A stretch of DNA of 64,000 bases from the NCBI GenBank assembly GCA_021788365.1, contig JAJYKS010000001.1, forward strand, positions 62,001 through 126,000, in the 5' to 3' direction. This DNA is from a bacterium (GTDB lineage: Bacteria; Patescibacteria; Microgenomatia; UBA1400; UBA12108). Position numbers and translations under genes: made by a program. Position 1 is the first letter of the stretch; each line of letters opens with the position of its first letter. Shown in pieces: positions 8,724 to 16,781 of the stretch. Below the pieces are notes generated by a model. That model searched no databases. It worked only from the letters and a program-made list of their open reading frames with translations, and had not been told where the DNA came from.

Positions 8724-9653
8724 TTACCACGGAATGCGGAAAACCAGGCGGAGCAGAAGCGTGTGGAAGAGATAGATGGGGTATGACCATATGCCGAGCT
8801 GCACCAGCGGGCGCCAGGACTTGAACGACCCCTCGCCAATGCAATGCGCGAGTGTAAAGAGTGCCACAATGGCGAACCCGGCGTAGACAAGGGTCCCTAT
8901 CTCGGTAAATCGCATGGCGATAATGGGGTCTACCCCGCTCCCCACAGCTTGAATGGCACCTGTAGCAACAAACAAAAAGGATACGGCCGTGGCTATGTAG
9001 AGACTACTACGTGTTGCGCTTGATTGTGTGAGATGGCGATGGATACGGGGGAGGTGCATGCCGAGCACATAGTAGAAGATCCAAGTGAAAAACCAGCGGT
9101 ATTGCTCCTGATCGTTCCCGAGAACCGTTGCGTGTGCATAGAGCCACCACTCAAAAATAAAGGCGGCGGCGAGTGATATCCACGGCAGTTTCTCGACGAG
9201 CTTTTTTACCAAGGGAAAAAGGAGATAGAGCTCGAAGATCATGGGGACAAAATAGAGCTGGTAGTCGGCGCTACCCCGCACGAGTTGCAGCCAGAGCGGC
9301 CCGACATCCCCCAGTGCTTTCCACGAGGGGATAAAGAAAAAGATGAGGTTAAACAACAGGCTAGCGCCAATATAGAGCGGCAGTAATTTGCCCGCTTGGC
9401 GCTTGACGAAGTCCCAAAAATGGAACGGAACTCCCTGATATTTTTGCCAGAAACTATAGCCAGAGAGGGCAACAAAGAGGGGGACGGAGAAGCGGGAGAG
9501 TTGGTCCAGACCGATTGCGACCCACGACCAGCCGGATGAGGGATAGTAGTCGCCGTGGATACTCGAGAGTGTGTGGATTGCAAGAACGGCGAGTATGGCG
9601 AGACCGCGTAAAATATTGTTGACGAACGCGTCGCGCGCGGTGGGTTTGGCCAT
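8724..9653 (-). CDS. Acyltransferase-3 family membrane protein
   Basis: 309 residues, about ten hydrophobic segments. The opening NNILRGLAILAVLAIHT is the hallmark R-G-(I/L)-A-h-h-h-V-h-x-H of acyltransferase-3 enzymes, which move acetyl or other acyl groups across the membrane onto surface polysaccharides or lipids. SRFSVPLFVALSGYSFWQKY matches the second family motif. TATAAT ends 8 nt before the ATG, so it starts its own transcript. The acceptor cannot be told from sequence. Confidence 0.88.
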   Translation of the reverse strand: MAKPTARDAFVNNILRGLAILAVLAIHTLSSIHGDYYPSSGWSWVAIGLDQLSRFSVPLFVALSGYSFWQKYQGVPFHFWDFVKRQAGKLLPLYIGASLLFNLIFFFIPSWKALGDVGPLWLQLVRGSADYQLYFVPMIFELYLLFPLVKKLVEKLPWISLAAAFIFEWWLYAHATVLGNDQEQYRWFFTWIFYYVLGMHLPRIHRHLTQSSATRSSLYIATAVSFLFVATGAIQAVGSGVDPIIAMRFTEIGTLVYAGFAIVALFTLAHCIGEGSFKSWRPLVQLGIWSYPIYLFHTLLLRLVFRIPW

Positions 9654-9859
9654 ATCGGATTATTATACGGTGAAATGTGAGGCTACCAAAGGGAGCAATA
9701 ATGAGTGTCGAGAAGGAGCGAAGAACCTTGAACCACCTGACGGGCTCTCAGATGCCATCCGTAAAAGCTGGGATAGCAGTATCCTCAAGAGCGATCTTTT
9801 TTCTCGAGAAGAGGACAGGGTCTTGACTTCCCGGACTTATAATAAGGCTAGTCTATCAT

Positions 9860-10096
9860 ATGAATACTAATACGTCGCACCAGATCAGCCAGCTAGCTAC
9901 CCCACCGTTGAGTGCGAGTAGTGCGTCCGAAATTGCTACTACTCCCCCCTCTCCCATTACACGCTTAGTCCAGTCACTACTGACTGTGGATGTGCATGCG
10001 GCAGACGCGATAGCAAATGCAGTGAGCGTCGACAACGGGTCGGGTCAGCGTATCGAGCTTAGCCACGATACCCCTGGACCAGATTTCATTAAGTAA
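9860..10096 (+). CDS. Small hypothetical protein, Ser/Thr/Ala-rich
   Basis: 78 residues with no recognised domain, low-complexity N-terminal half (LSASSASEIATTPPSP) and an acidic C-terminus. TATAAT occurs about 20 nt upstream (near 9836). The gap before it (9654-9859) holds the acyltransferase promoter and nothing else I can name. It is opposite in strand to both neighbours and may be a spurious open frame. Confidence 0.4.
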   Translation: MNTNTSHQISQLATPPLSASSASEIATTPPSPITRLVQSLLTVDVHAADAIANAVSVDNGSGQRIELSHDTPGPDFIK

Positions 10097-10125
10097 TTAA
10101 GAAGTAGTAGCTTGAACCAGTACAC

Positions 10126-10821
10126 TTATTTAGCCAATCTAGCCCTTCCCCCCACCATGACATATAGTCCCTCGAGATGCCGGGAATAGATCACCGAACC
10201 TTTTCCATGATGTATTTCGATAGGTTCAGGGGTGTTTTCCGGCTGTAGTTCCAGTGCTAAGAGCATACTTCCCGAGCCGTTCGCCTCGTCCTCTGGTATG
10301 CCCCAGTCTGGAGCAAACGTTCGCGCCCTGATGCTCGCCCCCTCTTTTATCCAAGCCCATGAGACAGTATGTTGCTTTGTGGCGGCTTGTTCTACTGTAA
10401 TTGCCTCCACTTTAGCTGGTGATGCTAATTGTTCAACATTCCAGTGTGGTAGGTGAGTTTTGTTTGTCCTAACCCAGAGTAGGTTGTCTTCCTCAACCAC
10501 CTTACTCACCTTGCCCATACTTAGGACCGTGTCGGTATGTATGTGAGATATGTTACGTGCGTACCAGGCAGCTCCGAGGATGGCGTGACCGGCAAAAGCT
10601 ACTTGTTCTTGGGGGTTGTGGATGGTTACCCGGAGAGGGTTTAGCATGTCGACGAAGACTGACTCGCTATACCCCAGATCTATGGCAATCTCTTGCCTCT
10701 CGCCCATACTTAGCTTGTGGTCAAGGTCAATGACTATACCGACAGCGTTGCCATACTCATCATGCTCATCGACAAAGACGTTTACTGTATGTGATTCGTG
10801 GTTACTTGGCTGATACGTCAT
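10126..10821 (-). CDS. PhzF-like isomerase/epimerase family protein
   Basis: 231 residues from the ATG at 10821, chosen because an extended -10 (TGG-TATTAT) ends 6 nt upstream; the frame remains open 10 codons further. PhzF hallmarks are visible: VNVFVDEHDEYGNAVGIV at the N-terminus, SESVFV, then the second-half motif FAGHAILGAAW and RTFAPDWGIPEDEANGSG. Family members isomerise small hydroxy or amino acids, but most substrates are unknown. It is shorter than the usual 260-300 residues. Confidence 0.75.
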   Translation of the reverse strand: MTYQPSNHESHTVNVFVDEHDEYGNAVGIVIDLDHKLSMGERQEIAIDLGYSESVFVDMLNPLRVTIHNPQEQVAFAGHAILGAAWYARNISHIHTDTVLSMGKVSKVVEEDNLLWVRTNKTHLPHWNVEQLASPAKVEAITVEQAATKQHTVSWAWIKEGASIRARTFAPDWGIPEDEANGSGSMLLALELQPENTPEPIEIHHGKGSVIYSRHLEGLYVMVGGRARLAK

Positions 10822-10872
10822 ATGTAAATAATACCAGTAGCTGCTGCTCACACAATCCTGAATTCCAAGTGG

Positions 10873-10878
10873 TACAAT
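10873..10878 (+). promoter_or_regulatory. Extended -10 promoter upstream of zinc-ribbon gene
   Basis: TGG-TACAAT at 10870-10878 on the plus strand, about 64 nt before the ATG at 10942. A hairpin with a T-tract lies between promoter and gene. Confidence 0.5.
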
Positions 10879-10898
10879 TGCAACATATCAGCCACATA

Positions 10899-10921
10899 GG
10901 CCGCCACAAGCGGTCTTTTTT
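10899..10921 (+). terminator. Hairpin plus T-tract in the leader of the zinc-ribbon gene (possible attenuator)
   Basis: GGCCGC / GCGGTC 6-bp stem (one G-U pair), 5-nt loop CACAA, followed by six T. It sits between a promoter at 10873 and the ribosome-binding site at about 10928, so it either attenuates the gene or ends a very short leader RNA. Confidence 0.5.
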
Positions 10922-10941
10922 GTTATAAGGGGGTGATTTAC

Positions 10942-11082
10942 ATGAAAGATAAGATCAGAGAAAAGCTTTGCAGTGTATGTCGAGCTCAATATGATAATCA
11001 TGTGCCGCTTTGGATATGCGCACGGTGCGTTAAAAAGGTTTTCGGCGAGAAAACACCTAAACGTACAACTAGTGAGCAGTAG
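10942..11082 (+). CDS. 46-residue zinc-ribbon-like protein
   Basis: A very short gene supported by a near-perfect Shine-Dalgarno (AAGGGGGTGA ending 5 nt before the ATG). The peptide has two CxxC pairs (CSVC at residues 10-13 and CARC at 26-29) 12 residues apart, the layout of a single zinc ribbon, and a basic C-terminal tail (KKVFGEKTPKRTT). It could bind nucleic acid or a partner protein. First gene of the small integrative element. Confidence 0.65.
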   Translation: MKDKIREKLCSVCRAQYDNHVPLWICARCVKKVFGEKTPKRTTSEQ

Positions 11083-11204
11083 AGAGTGGGATTACATACC
11101 AAGACACCAATTAGACTTAAATGCGTGACAAAAATAGTCCGTGTCGTTCTACCAGCATAAGATGTGATGCGCATGCCCATTGTCTTGTGCCGTGGCTTTT
11201 TAGT

Positions 11205-11747
11205 CTAGGTTTCTTTGTTTTTCTTGAGTTGTGTGCCGGAGGTTATGGGAGGCGATGGTATAAATGGGAGGGTGTCCTTTCCCTCCCAATGGAATAGTCC
11301 AAATAGACCACTAAGTTTCTTGCCCTTGTCGATCAGCTGGTCTAGGTACAAAGCAAGTATCCCGATACTTACAAGTGTAATGGATTCTTGAGATAGTTCC
11401 TTGCGATAGAAAATGTCAAAACCGACGACAAGAAATATTACCGTTACAATTGCTTCCTTATATTTCATTAGTATCTGTAGGGGAATAAATACCGTCTGCA
11501 CAATTTGTCCATATATCGGTGTTACCATGACAATTAGAGCTTCTACTGGTGACACTTTCATAGCGTTACGGTATTCCCCTGTGGGTGGATCGTTGCTTTC
11601 TGGTGGTTTCTGTTCGGTGATATATATATGTTTCATTTTTCCAAACCACTCGGGAGGAAATAGTGGCAAAATACTCAACAGCCCCAACCCTAGTGGAACC
11701 CAGTTGTTCATTAGAAAACTTATAAGCAACGCATTCCCGTTTACCAT
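11205..11747 (-). CDS. Membrane protein of unknown function
   Basis: 180 residues with hydrophobic segments near residues 5-28, 68-92 and 95-115, and a further one near 122-138; the C-terminus is hydrophilic and Lys-rich. An extended -10 (TGG-TAAAAT) lies 9 nt before the ATG at 11747. It is divergent from the HTH gene at 11829. The size and helices could suit a holin-like or other element-encoded membrane protein, but no family signature is present. Confidence 0.65.
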   Translation of the reverse strand: MVNGNALLISFLMNNWVPLGLGLLSILPLFPPEWFGKMKHIYITEQKPPESNDPPTGEYRNAMKVSPVEALIVMVTPIYGQIVQTVFIPLQILMKYKEAIVTVIFLVVGFDIFYRKELSQESITLVSIGILALYLDQLIDKGKKLSGLFGLFHWEGKDTLPFIPSPPITSGTQLKKNKET

Positions 11748-11828
11748 AATGGCTTTATTTTACCAGTATCGTCTATGCTCAGTTTTATTTTGGCTTGACA
11801 TAGACCCACTATACTTACATAGGAGTTT

Positions 11829-12299
11829 ATGTCGAATATAGATTGGCAGGCTGCACGGACAAAGTACATAACTAGCGGGTGTACTCTTGAGGAAATTTCC
11901 CAAGACTTCGGGTGTGACCCTAGCACGGTCAGGCTTCACTCCGCGATGGATAGGTGGGTAGATGCTCGAGAGGAAGCGCAACAAAAGGCCAACAAAATCA
12001 CTACAGAAAAGGCTGCCGAGGACTTTGCTGAGATAAACCTAAGGCATGCAGAGTACGGCCAATACCTCCAACACCAGGCTTTGGCTTCCCTGTTAGACAA
12101 AGAGCGTCCAGTAGCCCCTAAAACTTTCTCAGAGGCTCTCTCTGCCCTCCGCGATGGCGTGAGGATCGAACGATTGGCCCTTGGCATGGATGAGGACAAG
12201 GGGTCTAAGACAGCCTGTGAGGTCGTGTACGTGCCTCCAACGTGGTATAAGCCACCTTCTGAGCCTACTGAGGTAGACGAGCCAACGAAAGTTGCGTGA
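11829..12299 (+). CDS. Helix-turn-helix protein, small-terminase-like
   Basis: 156 residues. The N-terminal 45 residues form a HTH (WQAARTKYITSG, then CTLEEISQDFGCDPSTV) of the type found in phage small terminase subunits and transposition regulators, followed by a helical region with many Glu/Ala/Gln (likely oligomerising) and a Pro-rich tail. AGGAG lies 4 nt before the ATG and TATACT about 14 nt upstream. No large terminase is nearby, so a terminase role is doubtful; it may regulate the element. Confidence 0.6.
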   Translation: MSNIDWQAARTKYITSGCTLEEISQDFGCDPSTVRLHSAMDRWVDAREEAQQKANKITTEKAAEDFAEINLRHAEYGQYLQHQALASLLDKERPVAPKTFSEALSALRDGVRIERLALGMDEDKGSKTACEVVYVPPTWYKPPSEPTEVDEPTKVA

Positions 12300-12306
12300 C
12301 GGCTAT

Positions 12307-13074
12307 TTATTGAGCTACTGCAAAGTTCACCGTACTTAACCCCGAAATGGTGATCTCATCACCATTTGTTAGGCTTACAGAGACGCTTGGCACCCCACCG
12401 TACTTTGTGTCACCGCCTAGTATCTCATTGTACGAGTCAGCTCCCGACACTATGAAGTTTCCACTGTCTCCAGTTCCAGGAGTAACCATGTACCTACCAG
12501 CAGCAATGTCTTCCCCCACAGTGAACGTGCCAGCATATAGCTTTACGGGGCCGTATGCCTTCACAAATGGCGTGGTAACGGGAGTAAAGGTTACTTTGCT
12601 TAGACCGGAAATTTTGATGCTGTCACCACCGCTTACCTTAACTCGCACTTTTAATACACCGCCCGCAGCGCCGGCACTGCCCAAGATTTCATTGTATGAG
12701 TCGGCGCCAGACATGATGAAATTACCGCTTTGGCCAGCTCCTGGCGTCACGTCATATAAGCCTACTGCCACGTCAGTGCCTCCAGTAAACGTACCAGCCC
12801 CGATTGTTTTTGCCGTTCCTACTACCTGTCGCTCGGCTGGTTGATTCGAGGGAGAAGCCTGAGTCTCAGAGGATGTCGTGGAGTTATTTCCCGTCGCGTT
12901 CGTGCTTTTGTTTCCGGAGTTCCCAGAACTCGCCACCATGGAAATTAGGATTATTGCGATAATGCCGGTTATGATGGGGTGTCGGACAAACCAGATTCTT
13001 TGATCTGCTTGGCAGTGGGGACACTTCTTTGCCTTGTCGTCTATGTCCATACGGCAACTTTTACACTTCTTCAT
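12307..13074 (-). CDS. Zinc-ribbon, membrane-anchored protein with two repeated beta domains
   Basis: 255 residues from the ATG at 13074, chosen for GGAGGG 8 nt upstream. Order: zinc ribbon CKSC...CPHC (residues 3-21), one transmembrane helix (IITGIIAIILISMVA), a Ser/Thr/Asn-rich linker, then two homologous domains of about 70 residues. Each repeat contains AGTFT, a V-G/A-x-Y-x-V-T-P-G core, SGNF(I) and SGADSYNEILG. Proteins with an N-terminal ribbon, one helix and repeated ligand-binding modules occur in Firmicutes surface biology. Function unknown. Confidence 0.75.
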   Translation of the reverse strand: MKKCKSCRMDIDDKAKKCPHCQADQRIWFVRHPIITGIIAIILISMVASSGNSGNKSTNATGNNSTTSSETQASPSNQPAERQVVGTAKTIGAGTFTGGTDVAVGLYDVTPGAGQSGNFIMSGADSYNEILGSAGAAGGVLKVRVKVSGGDSIKISGLSKVTFTPVTTPFVKAYGPVKLYAGTFTVGEDIAAGRYMVTPGTGDSGNFIVSGADSYNEILGGDTKYGGVPSVSVSLTNGDEITISGLSTVNFAVAQ

Positions 13075-13206
13075 ACTCTGTCCCTCCAGGCAGTACCTGC
13101 TATATATTGAGCGTAGCAAATTGCTATCTATAGTCAACACCTTTGCTTAAATGAGACCTTTATGTGACAGTGAGCTAGATTTCTCCGGAATCGATGTTGA
13201 TTCTTC

Positions 13207-13791
13207 CTAGAATAGCGGATGCGCGTTTTGGTCTAGATAGACGCTTATAGTCATATTTATCCCTGGAGGTACTCCTTGGAGCATAAACTTTATGCTAGAC
13301 GGATTTAATGGCCAGGACTTAATAATTTCTTGGAACAGCTCGTCCACGTCAGCTAGATGAATTTCGTATACATTTCCTTGTATTTTGCGATCCTCCTCCC
13401 ACTTTTGTTTTGGCATGACACTGGTTATTAGCGAAACGCTGTCACCGTTTTTATAGTTGGGGTAACGTATCTCTTCCCACCTGTGGATGTCTTTAACAGT
13501 TGCGTCAAATTTGGATAGTGACTGTTTGTCTGTCGTCCGCTTGTATTCTTCCCATAGCTTAGGTAAGTTGTGTCCAAACTTCTCGTATAGTTCTTCGGGA
13601 GTATATGCGCTTTCCTTGTAGAGCAACCTACCTTTTATTAGCATCTCGATGCCATGATGGAAAAGATTGCCGGCAACTGGAGATAGCGAGCAGAGATTGG
13701 CAAATCTTCCCGATATGTAGTACTGAACGCCTATGCGCAGGTACTCACTCCATCTGGTGGACAGATACTTCACGCCATTCTTTGACCTCAT
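13207..13791 (-). CDS. HEPN-like helical protein
   Basis: 194 residues. The segment NLFHHGIEMLIKGRLLYKE plus YEKFGHNLPKLWEEY resembles HEPN domains (the 'ElalKalL' helix and the 'HdLekL' helix). The RNase motif RxxxxH is not evident, so nuclease activity is unproven. AAGGGGGAG lies 5 nt before the ATG at 13791. It sits next to the recombinase, where elements often carry defence or stability genes; no MNT nucleotidyltransferase partner is adjacent. Confidence 0.6.
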   Translation of the reverse strand: MRSKNGVKYLSTRWSEYLRIGVQYYISGRFANLCSLSPVAGNLFHHGIEMLIKGRLLYKESAYTPEELYEKFGHNLPKLWEEYKRTTDKQSLSKFDATVKDIHRWEEIRYPNYKNGDSVSLITSVMPKQKWEEDRKIQGNVYEIHLADVDELFQEIIKSWPLNPSSIKFMLQGVPPGINMTISVYLDQNAHPLF

Positions 13792-13868
13792 ATTCTCCCC
13801 CTTTAGTGCTATTTTCTCACGATAGGTGGGGTGGTTTACAAGTACTGGGGCTATAATGCGGTCAAAGT

Positions 13869-15419
13869 ATGACTATGAATACGGATGAGGTCGACGTCAC
13901 AAAACTTCGATATGTCCTTTATGCCAGGAAAAGTACCACCGACGAATCACGTCAGGTACGATCTATTCCGGACCAGATACGTGAGTGCAAGGAGCTGGTT
14001 ACTAGGTTAGGTTTGCACATCGTAGGGAAGCCCCTACAGGAGACTCAATCCGCTAAACTTCCTAGGAAGCGACCTATTTTCCGACAAATGATTTCCGACA
14101 TTAAACAAAAGAAGTATGACGGCATCCTCGCTTGGAATCCGGACCGTTTAGCTCGTAACATGCTGGAGGGTGGCGAGATTATTGACTTGATAGATCAGGG
14201 CATAATTAAAGACCTTAAGTTCGTCACGCACCACTTTACCCCTGATGCCAATGGCAAAATGCTGCTTGGTATGGCCTTTGTTTTGTCAAAACAATATAGT
14301 GATGACCTCTCGCAAAAGGTCACTCGAGGAGTTCGGGCTAAATTTGCTGAGGGAAAGGGATCTGCACCCAAGCACGGTTACGTTCGGGATAAAGATGGTT
14401 ACTATCGACCAGACGGCAAAAACCATCGTTTGATAAAAGATGCTTGGCATATGAGGGTTGAGGGAAAATCCATCCTCGATATTGTTGCACATATGAACCG
14501 GGAAGGTTACGGGAGGAAGGTTAAGAAAACCGGAAAACAGGTAAAGATGAGTAAGCAGACGCTTAGTAGCATCTTCCACGACACGTTTTACTACGGAGTT
14601 TTAGCGCAGGGGGGAGAGACTATCGACCTTAGGAGCCAATACGACTTCGCTCCAGCGTGTACTGAAGCTGACTATAATGCTGTCCAGCAACTTGGCTATA
14701 GGAGAATTAAACCGTCAAAGCCTCATACAACAGCTTTTTATCCCCTACGTCTTATGGTTTTGTGTTCGCATTGTGGACGAACTATGCGGGTAGGACCTTC
14801 AACGGGTAGGCAGAAGCGTTACCTTTACTTCCGTTGCGATAACCCGGAATGCAGTCGTAGCCCACGCTCAATCCGGTCAAAGATCGTGTTTGACTTTATC
14901 TACGGCTTACTTGCGGACGGATTGCCTCTAACTAAGGCGGATTATGACGAATATTCTAAAGCCCTGATCGCCCAGGCGGACGCGAAACGCCAAGAGCTGA
15001 CTGTCGAGCTTCATAAGCTACAGGCACAGTTAAAGGTTGTAAAGGCAGAGATACGTGATCGATCACTCAAAATCGTTAAGTTCGACGAGAAGAGCATCCC
15101 GTATAAGGAAAACCTCCGTCGCATAGATGAGTTAGACGGACAAAAACATGACGTTCTCAGCAGATCTACGGCCATTGCACAACAATTAACCGACCCGGAA
15201 TCTGACCGCCTTACTATTGAGCAGTTCTTGAACCTAGCAAAAAATGCTGGTGCTATCGTTAAAAGTGGAAATGCCGTGGCAAAGGACACAATTTGCCGGT
15301 TGATTTTCTTGAACCTGACTGTAGACACCGAGAAAGTCACGTCATATCAATTAAAAGAGCCATTCGCTACCCTACTGAAAAGCCGTAAAATCCTACCTGG
15401 TCGGGGTGCTGGGAATTGA
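13869..15419 (+). CDS. Large serine recombinase (site-specific integrase)
   Basis: 516 residues. Resolvase domain at residues 10-160 with the catalytic serine in LYARKST, plus DGILAWNPDRLARN. The recombinase domain follows, then a zinc ribbon (CSHC...CDNPEC near residues 300-325) and a long coiled-coil (about 380-440) typical of phage-type integrases. TATAAT lies 11 nt before the ATG. The last codons (GRGAGN) are antisense to the 3' half of tRNA-Pro, so integration supplies the end of the gene. It catalyses integration or excision of the 10.85-15.4 kb element. Confidence 0.93.
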   Translation: MTMNTDEVDVTKLRYVLYARKSTTDESRQVRSIPDQIRECKELVTRLGLHIVGKPLQETQSAKLPRKRPIFRQMISDIKQKKYDGILAWNPDRLARNMLEGGEIIDLIDQGIIKDLKFVTHHFTPDANGKMLLGMAFVLSKQYSDDLSQKVTRGVRAKFAEGKGSAPKHGYVRDKDGYYRPDGKNHRLIKDAWHMRVEGKSILDIVAHMNREGYGRKVKKTGKQVKMSKQTLSSIFHDTFYYGVLAQGGETIDLRSQYDFAPACTEADYNAVQQLGYRRIKPSKPHTTAFYPLRLMVLCSHCGRTMRVGPSTGRQKRYLYFRCDNPECSRSPRSIRSKIVFDFIYGLLADGLPLTKADYDEYSKALIAQADAKRQELTVELHKLQAQLKVVKAEIRDRSLKIVKFDEKSIPYKENLRRIDELDGQKHDVLSRSTAIAQQLTDPESDRLTIEQFLNLAKNAGAIVKSGNAVAKDTICRLIFLNLTVDTEKVTSYQLKEPFATLLKSRKILPGRGAGN

Positions 15420-15471
15420 ACCCAGGCCTGACGCACCCCATGCGCCAATTCTACCGTTAAACCACACCCCG
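15398..15471 (-). tRNA. tRNA-Pro(GGG)
   Basis: Acceptor stem CGGGGTG / CACCCCG, T-arm CTGGG-TTCAATT-CCCAG, anticodon stem GGCGC / GCGTC with loop ATGGGGT, anticodon GGG, G37 and the C1-G72 pair typical of tRNA-Pro. CCA is encoded at 15400-15398. The 3' part overlaps the end of the serine recombinase gene on the other strand. A TGC-TACAAT promoter lies at 15487-15492. Confidence 0.93.
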
Positions 15472-15484
15472 AATAGAACAGGTG

Positions 15485-16126
15485 TTATTGTAGCATGAGG
15501 TAGGTGTGAATTTCCTGGAGATTGTCTATCGCACGCCCACCAGCTGCCCGAAAAACGTCTTTCGCCGTGGTATGTCCTGCAATTGCTAGAAACTGTATTC
15601 CTGCCATTCCTGCAGCTTGGAAATCAGTGAGTGCGTCTCCTATGTATAGTAATTCATTACGCACTATTCCACGGTCACTAAAATACCTGCATATCGGGTC
15701 AAAAACCCGGGGATCGGGCTTGTGCACCTCTGTATCATCGGCGGTCTGAATGTACAAAAATGATCCTTGATCCACTCCTGCCTCTTCTAAGGCGGCATGG
15801 GTTAGTCGTCTGTTGGCTGCAGTCACGATTCCAAGTGGCAAGCGTCTGCACAGTTCGGCTACGACTGCGTGTGTTTCTGGGTATGGTGGTATGGGAAAAT
15901 CACTGGTGATTGTGTAGTAATTGTTGAGGATGTTCTCAAGTTTATCGATATTGCCGTAGATACCTGCGACCATCTCCTCGAACGGTTTTCCCCAATGTTT
16001 ATCGATATCTTCATCTGTTAGCACTAGGTTGTAGAACTTTTTGGCTGCGTGTTTGTGAGCTGCGTATTTGGCAAGACGCGTTTGGATGAGCGTGTCGTCC
16101 ATGTCGAAAACAACGGCTTTTACCAT
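15485..16126 (-). CDS. HAD-superfamily phosphatase (phosphoglycolate phosphatase-like)
   Basis: 213 residues. Motif I FDMDDTL (residues 7-13), motif II GIVTAAN, motif III lysine in HKPDPRVF and motif IV YIGDALTDFQAA identify a HAD hydrolase with a C1 helical cap. Likely a small phosphometabolite phosphatase; the substrate is not predictable. TACACT ends 7 nt before the ATG at 16126. The stop lies only 13 nt from the tRNA-Pro gene. Confidence 0.88.
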   Translation of the reverse strand: MVKAVVFDMDDTLIQTRLAKYAAHKHAAKKFYNLVLTDEDIDKHWGKPFEEMVAGIYGNIDKLENILNNYYTITSDFPIPPYPETHAVVAELCRRLPLGIVTAANRRLTHAALEEAGVDQGSFLYIQTADDTEVHKPDPRVFDPICRYFSDRGIVRNELLYIGDALTDFQAAGMAGIQFLAIAGHTTAKDVFRAAGGRAIDNLQEIHTYLMLQ

Positions 16127-16153
16127 GAATATTAGTGTAGCAGGGAGCGCAAA

Positions 16154-16747
16154 TTAGCCGAGACGCTTGGCGACGTCGTCCCAATTCACCACACTCCACC
16201 AGGAGTCGACGTATTTGCCACGATCGTTGCTGTAGTCGAGATAATACGCATGCTCCCAGACATCAAGGACGAGGATGGGCGTTGTCCCAACTACGCCTAA
16301 TAGGTTGTGGTTCTGGATTTCGACAATGTGGAGATCTTCTTCATCCTTGACGAGTGCCGCCCAGCCAGATCCCTCAACTGCCTTGGCTGCACCGGCAAAT
16401 TCTGCCTGGAATTTCTCAAATGAGCCAAACTGTTCCTCGAGTTTTTTGAGGAGAGCTCCATCCGGCATGTTATTTTTCGCAGCTTTCTTCATGTTGGTCC
16501 AGAAAATACTGTGCAACTTGTGACCTGAGAGGTGAAATGAAAGGTCGCGCATCACGGCTTTGTAGTCTATTTCGAGTCCCGTTCCCTCGCGAAATTTCTC
16601 TAGCCTATCCATGGCAGCGTTGGCACCCGTCACATAGGCAAGGTGGTGACGCGTGTGATGGAGTTGCATAATTTTTTTGGAGATCACCGGTTCCAGGGCA
16701 TCGTACGCATAGGGAAGATCAGGAAGCTCTATCCGTTTCTGTTTCAT
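16154..16747 (-). CDS. Superoxide dismutase, Fe/Mn family
   Basis: 197 residues from the ATG at 16747, set by AAGGAGGAG 3 nt upstream and an extended -10 (TGC-TATACT). Metal ligands are visible: His30 in LHHTRHH, His79 in GHKLHSIFW, and Asp and His in VLDVWEHAYYLDY. The HLSGHKLHSIFW segment replaces the bacterial FN-A-Q/G-x-W-N-H pattern and is closer to archaeal versions. It detoxifies superoxide in the cytoplasm. Fe or Mn use cannot be read safely. Confidence 0.94.
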   Translation of the reverse strand: MKQKRIELPDLPYAYDALEPVISKKIMQLHHTRHHLAYVTGANAAMDRLEKFREGTGLEIDYKAVMRDLSFHLSGHKLHSIFWTNMKKAAKNNMPDGALLKKLEEQFGSFEKFQAEFAGAAKAVEGSGWAALVKDEEDLHIVEIQNHNLLGVVGTTPILVLDVWEHAYYLDYSNDRGKYVDSWWSVVNWDDVAKRLG

Positions 16748-16781
16748 AACTCCTCCTTTTATATGTCTAGTATAGCACACT

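Larger units (their letters stand above)
10850..15419 (+). mobile_element. Small integrative element abutting tRNA-Pro
   Basis: Gene content and style change here: accessory genes with strong Shine-Dalgarno sequences, mixed strands, and a serine recombinase whose last codons lie inside tRNA-Pro(GGG). The right border is the tRNA 3' end. The left border is only estimated, from the switch between the PhzF-like gene and the zinc-ribbon gene; I could not find a second copy of the tRNA 3' end. The cargo is five small proteins with no transfer genes. Confidence 0.6.

Noticed and set aside
9715..9745. TTGAACC...CTGACG stretch similar to part of tRNA-Pro, considered as the left attachment site of the small element
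   Set aside because: The match is broken by several missing bases and the T-stem cannot form, so it is no better than chance.
9654..9859. Possible riboswitch in the gap before the 78-residue ORF (AAGGAGCGAA ... CTCTCAG ... pattern resembling a glycine aptamer)
   Set aside because: Only short fragments fit, the flanking stems do not pair as required and the downstream ORF has no matching function. No second tRNA-Pro attachment site is in this gap either.
11829..12299. Evidence that the small element is a prophage (small terminase)
   Set aside because: No large terminase, portal, capsid or tail gene is present; the HTH alone does not support a phage.
13207..13791. HEPN-MNT toxin-antitoxin pair
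   Set aside because: No nucleotidyltransferase gene is adjacent and the RxxxxH nuclease motif is not evident, so only a HEPN-like fold is claimed.
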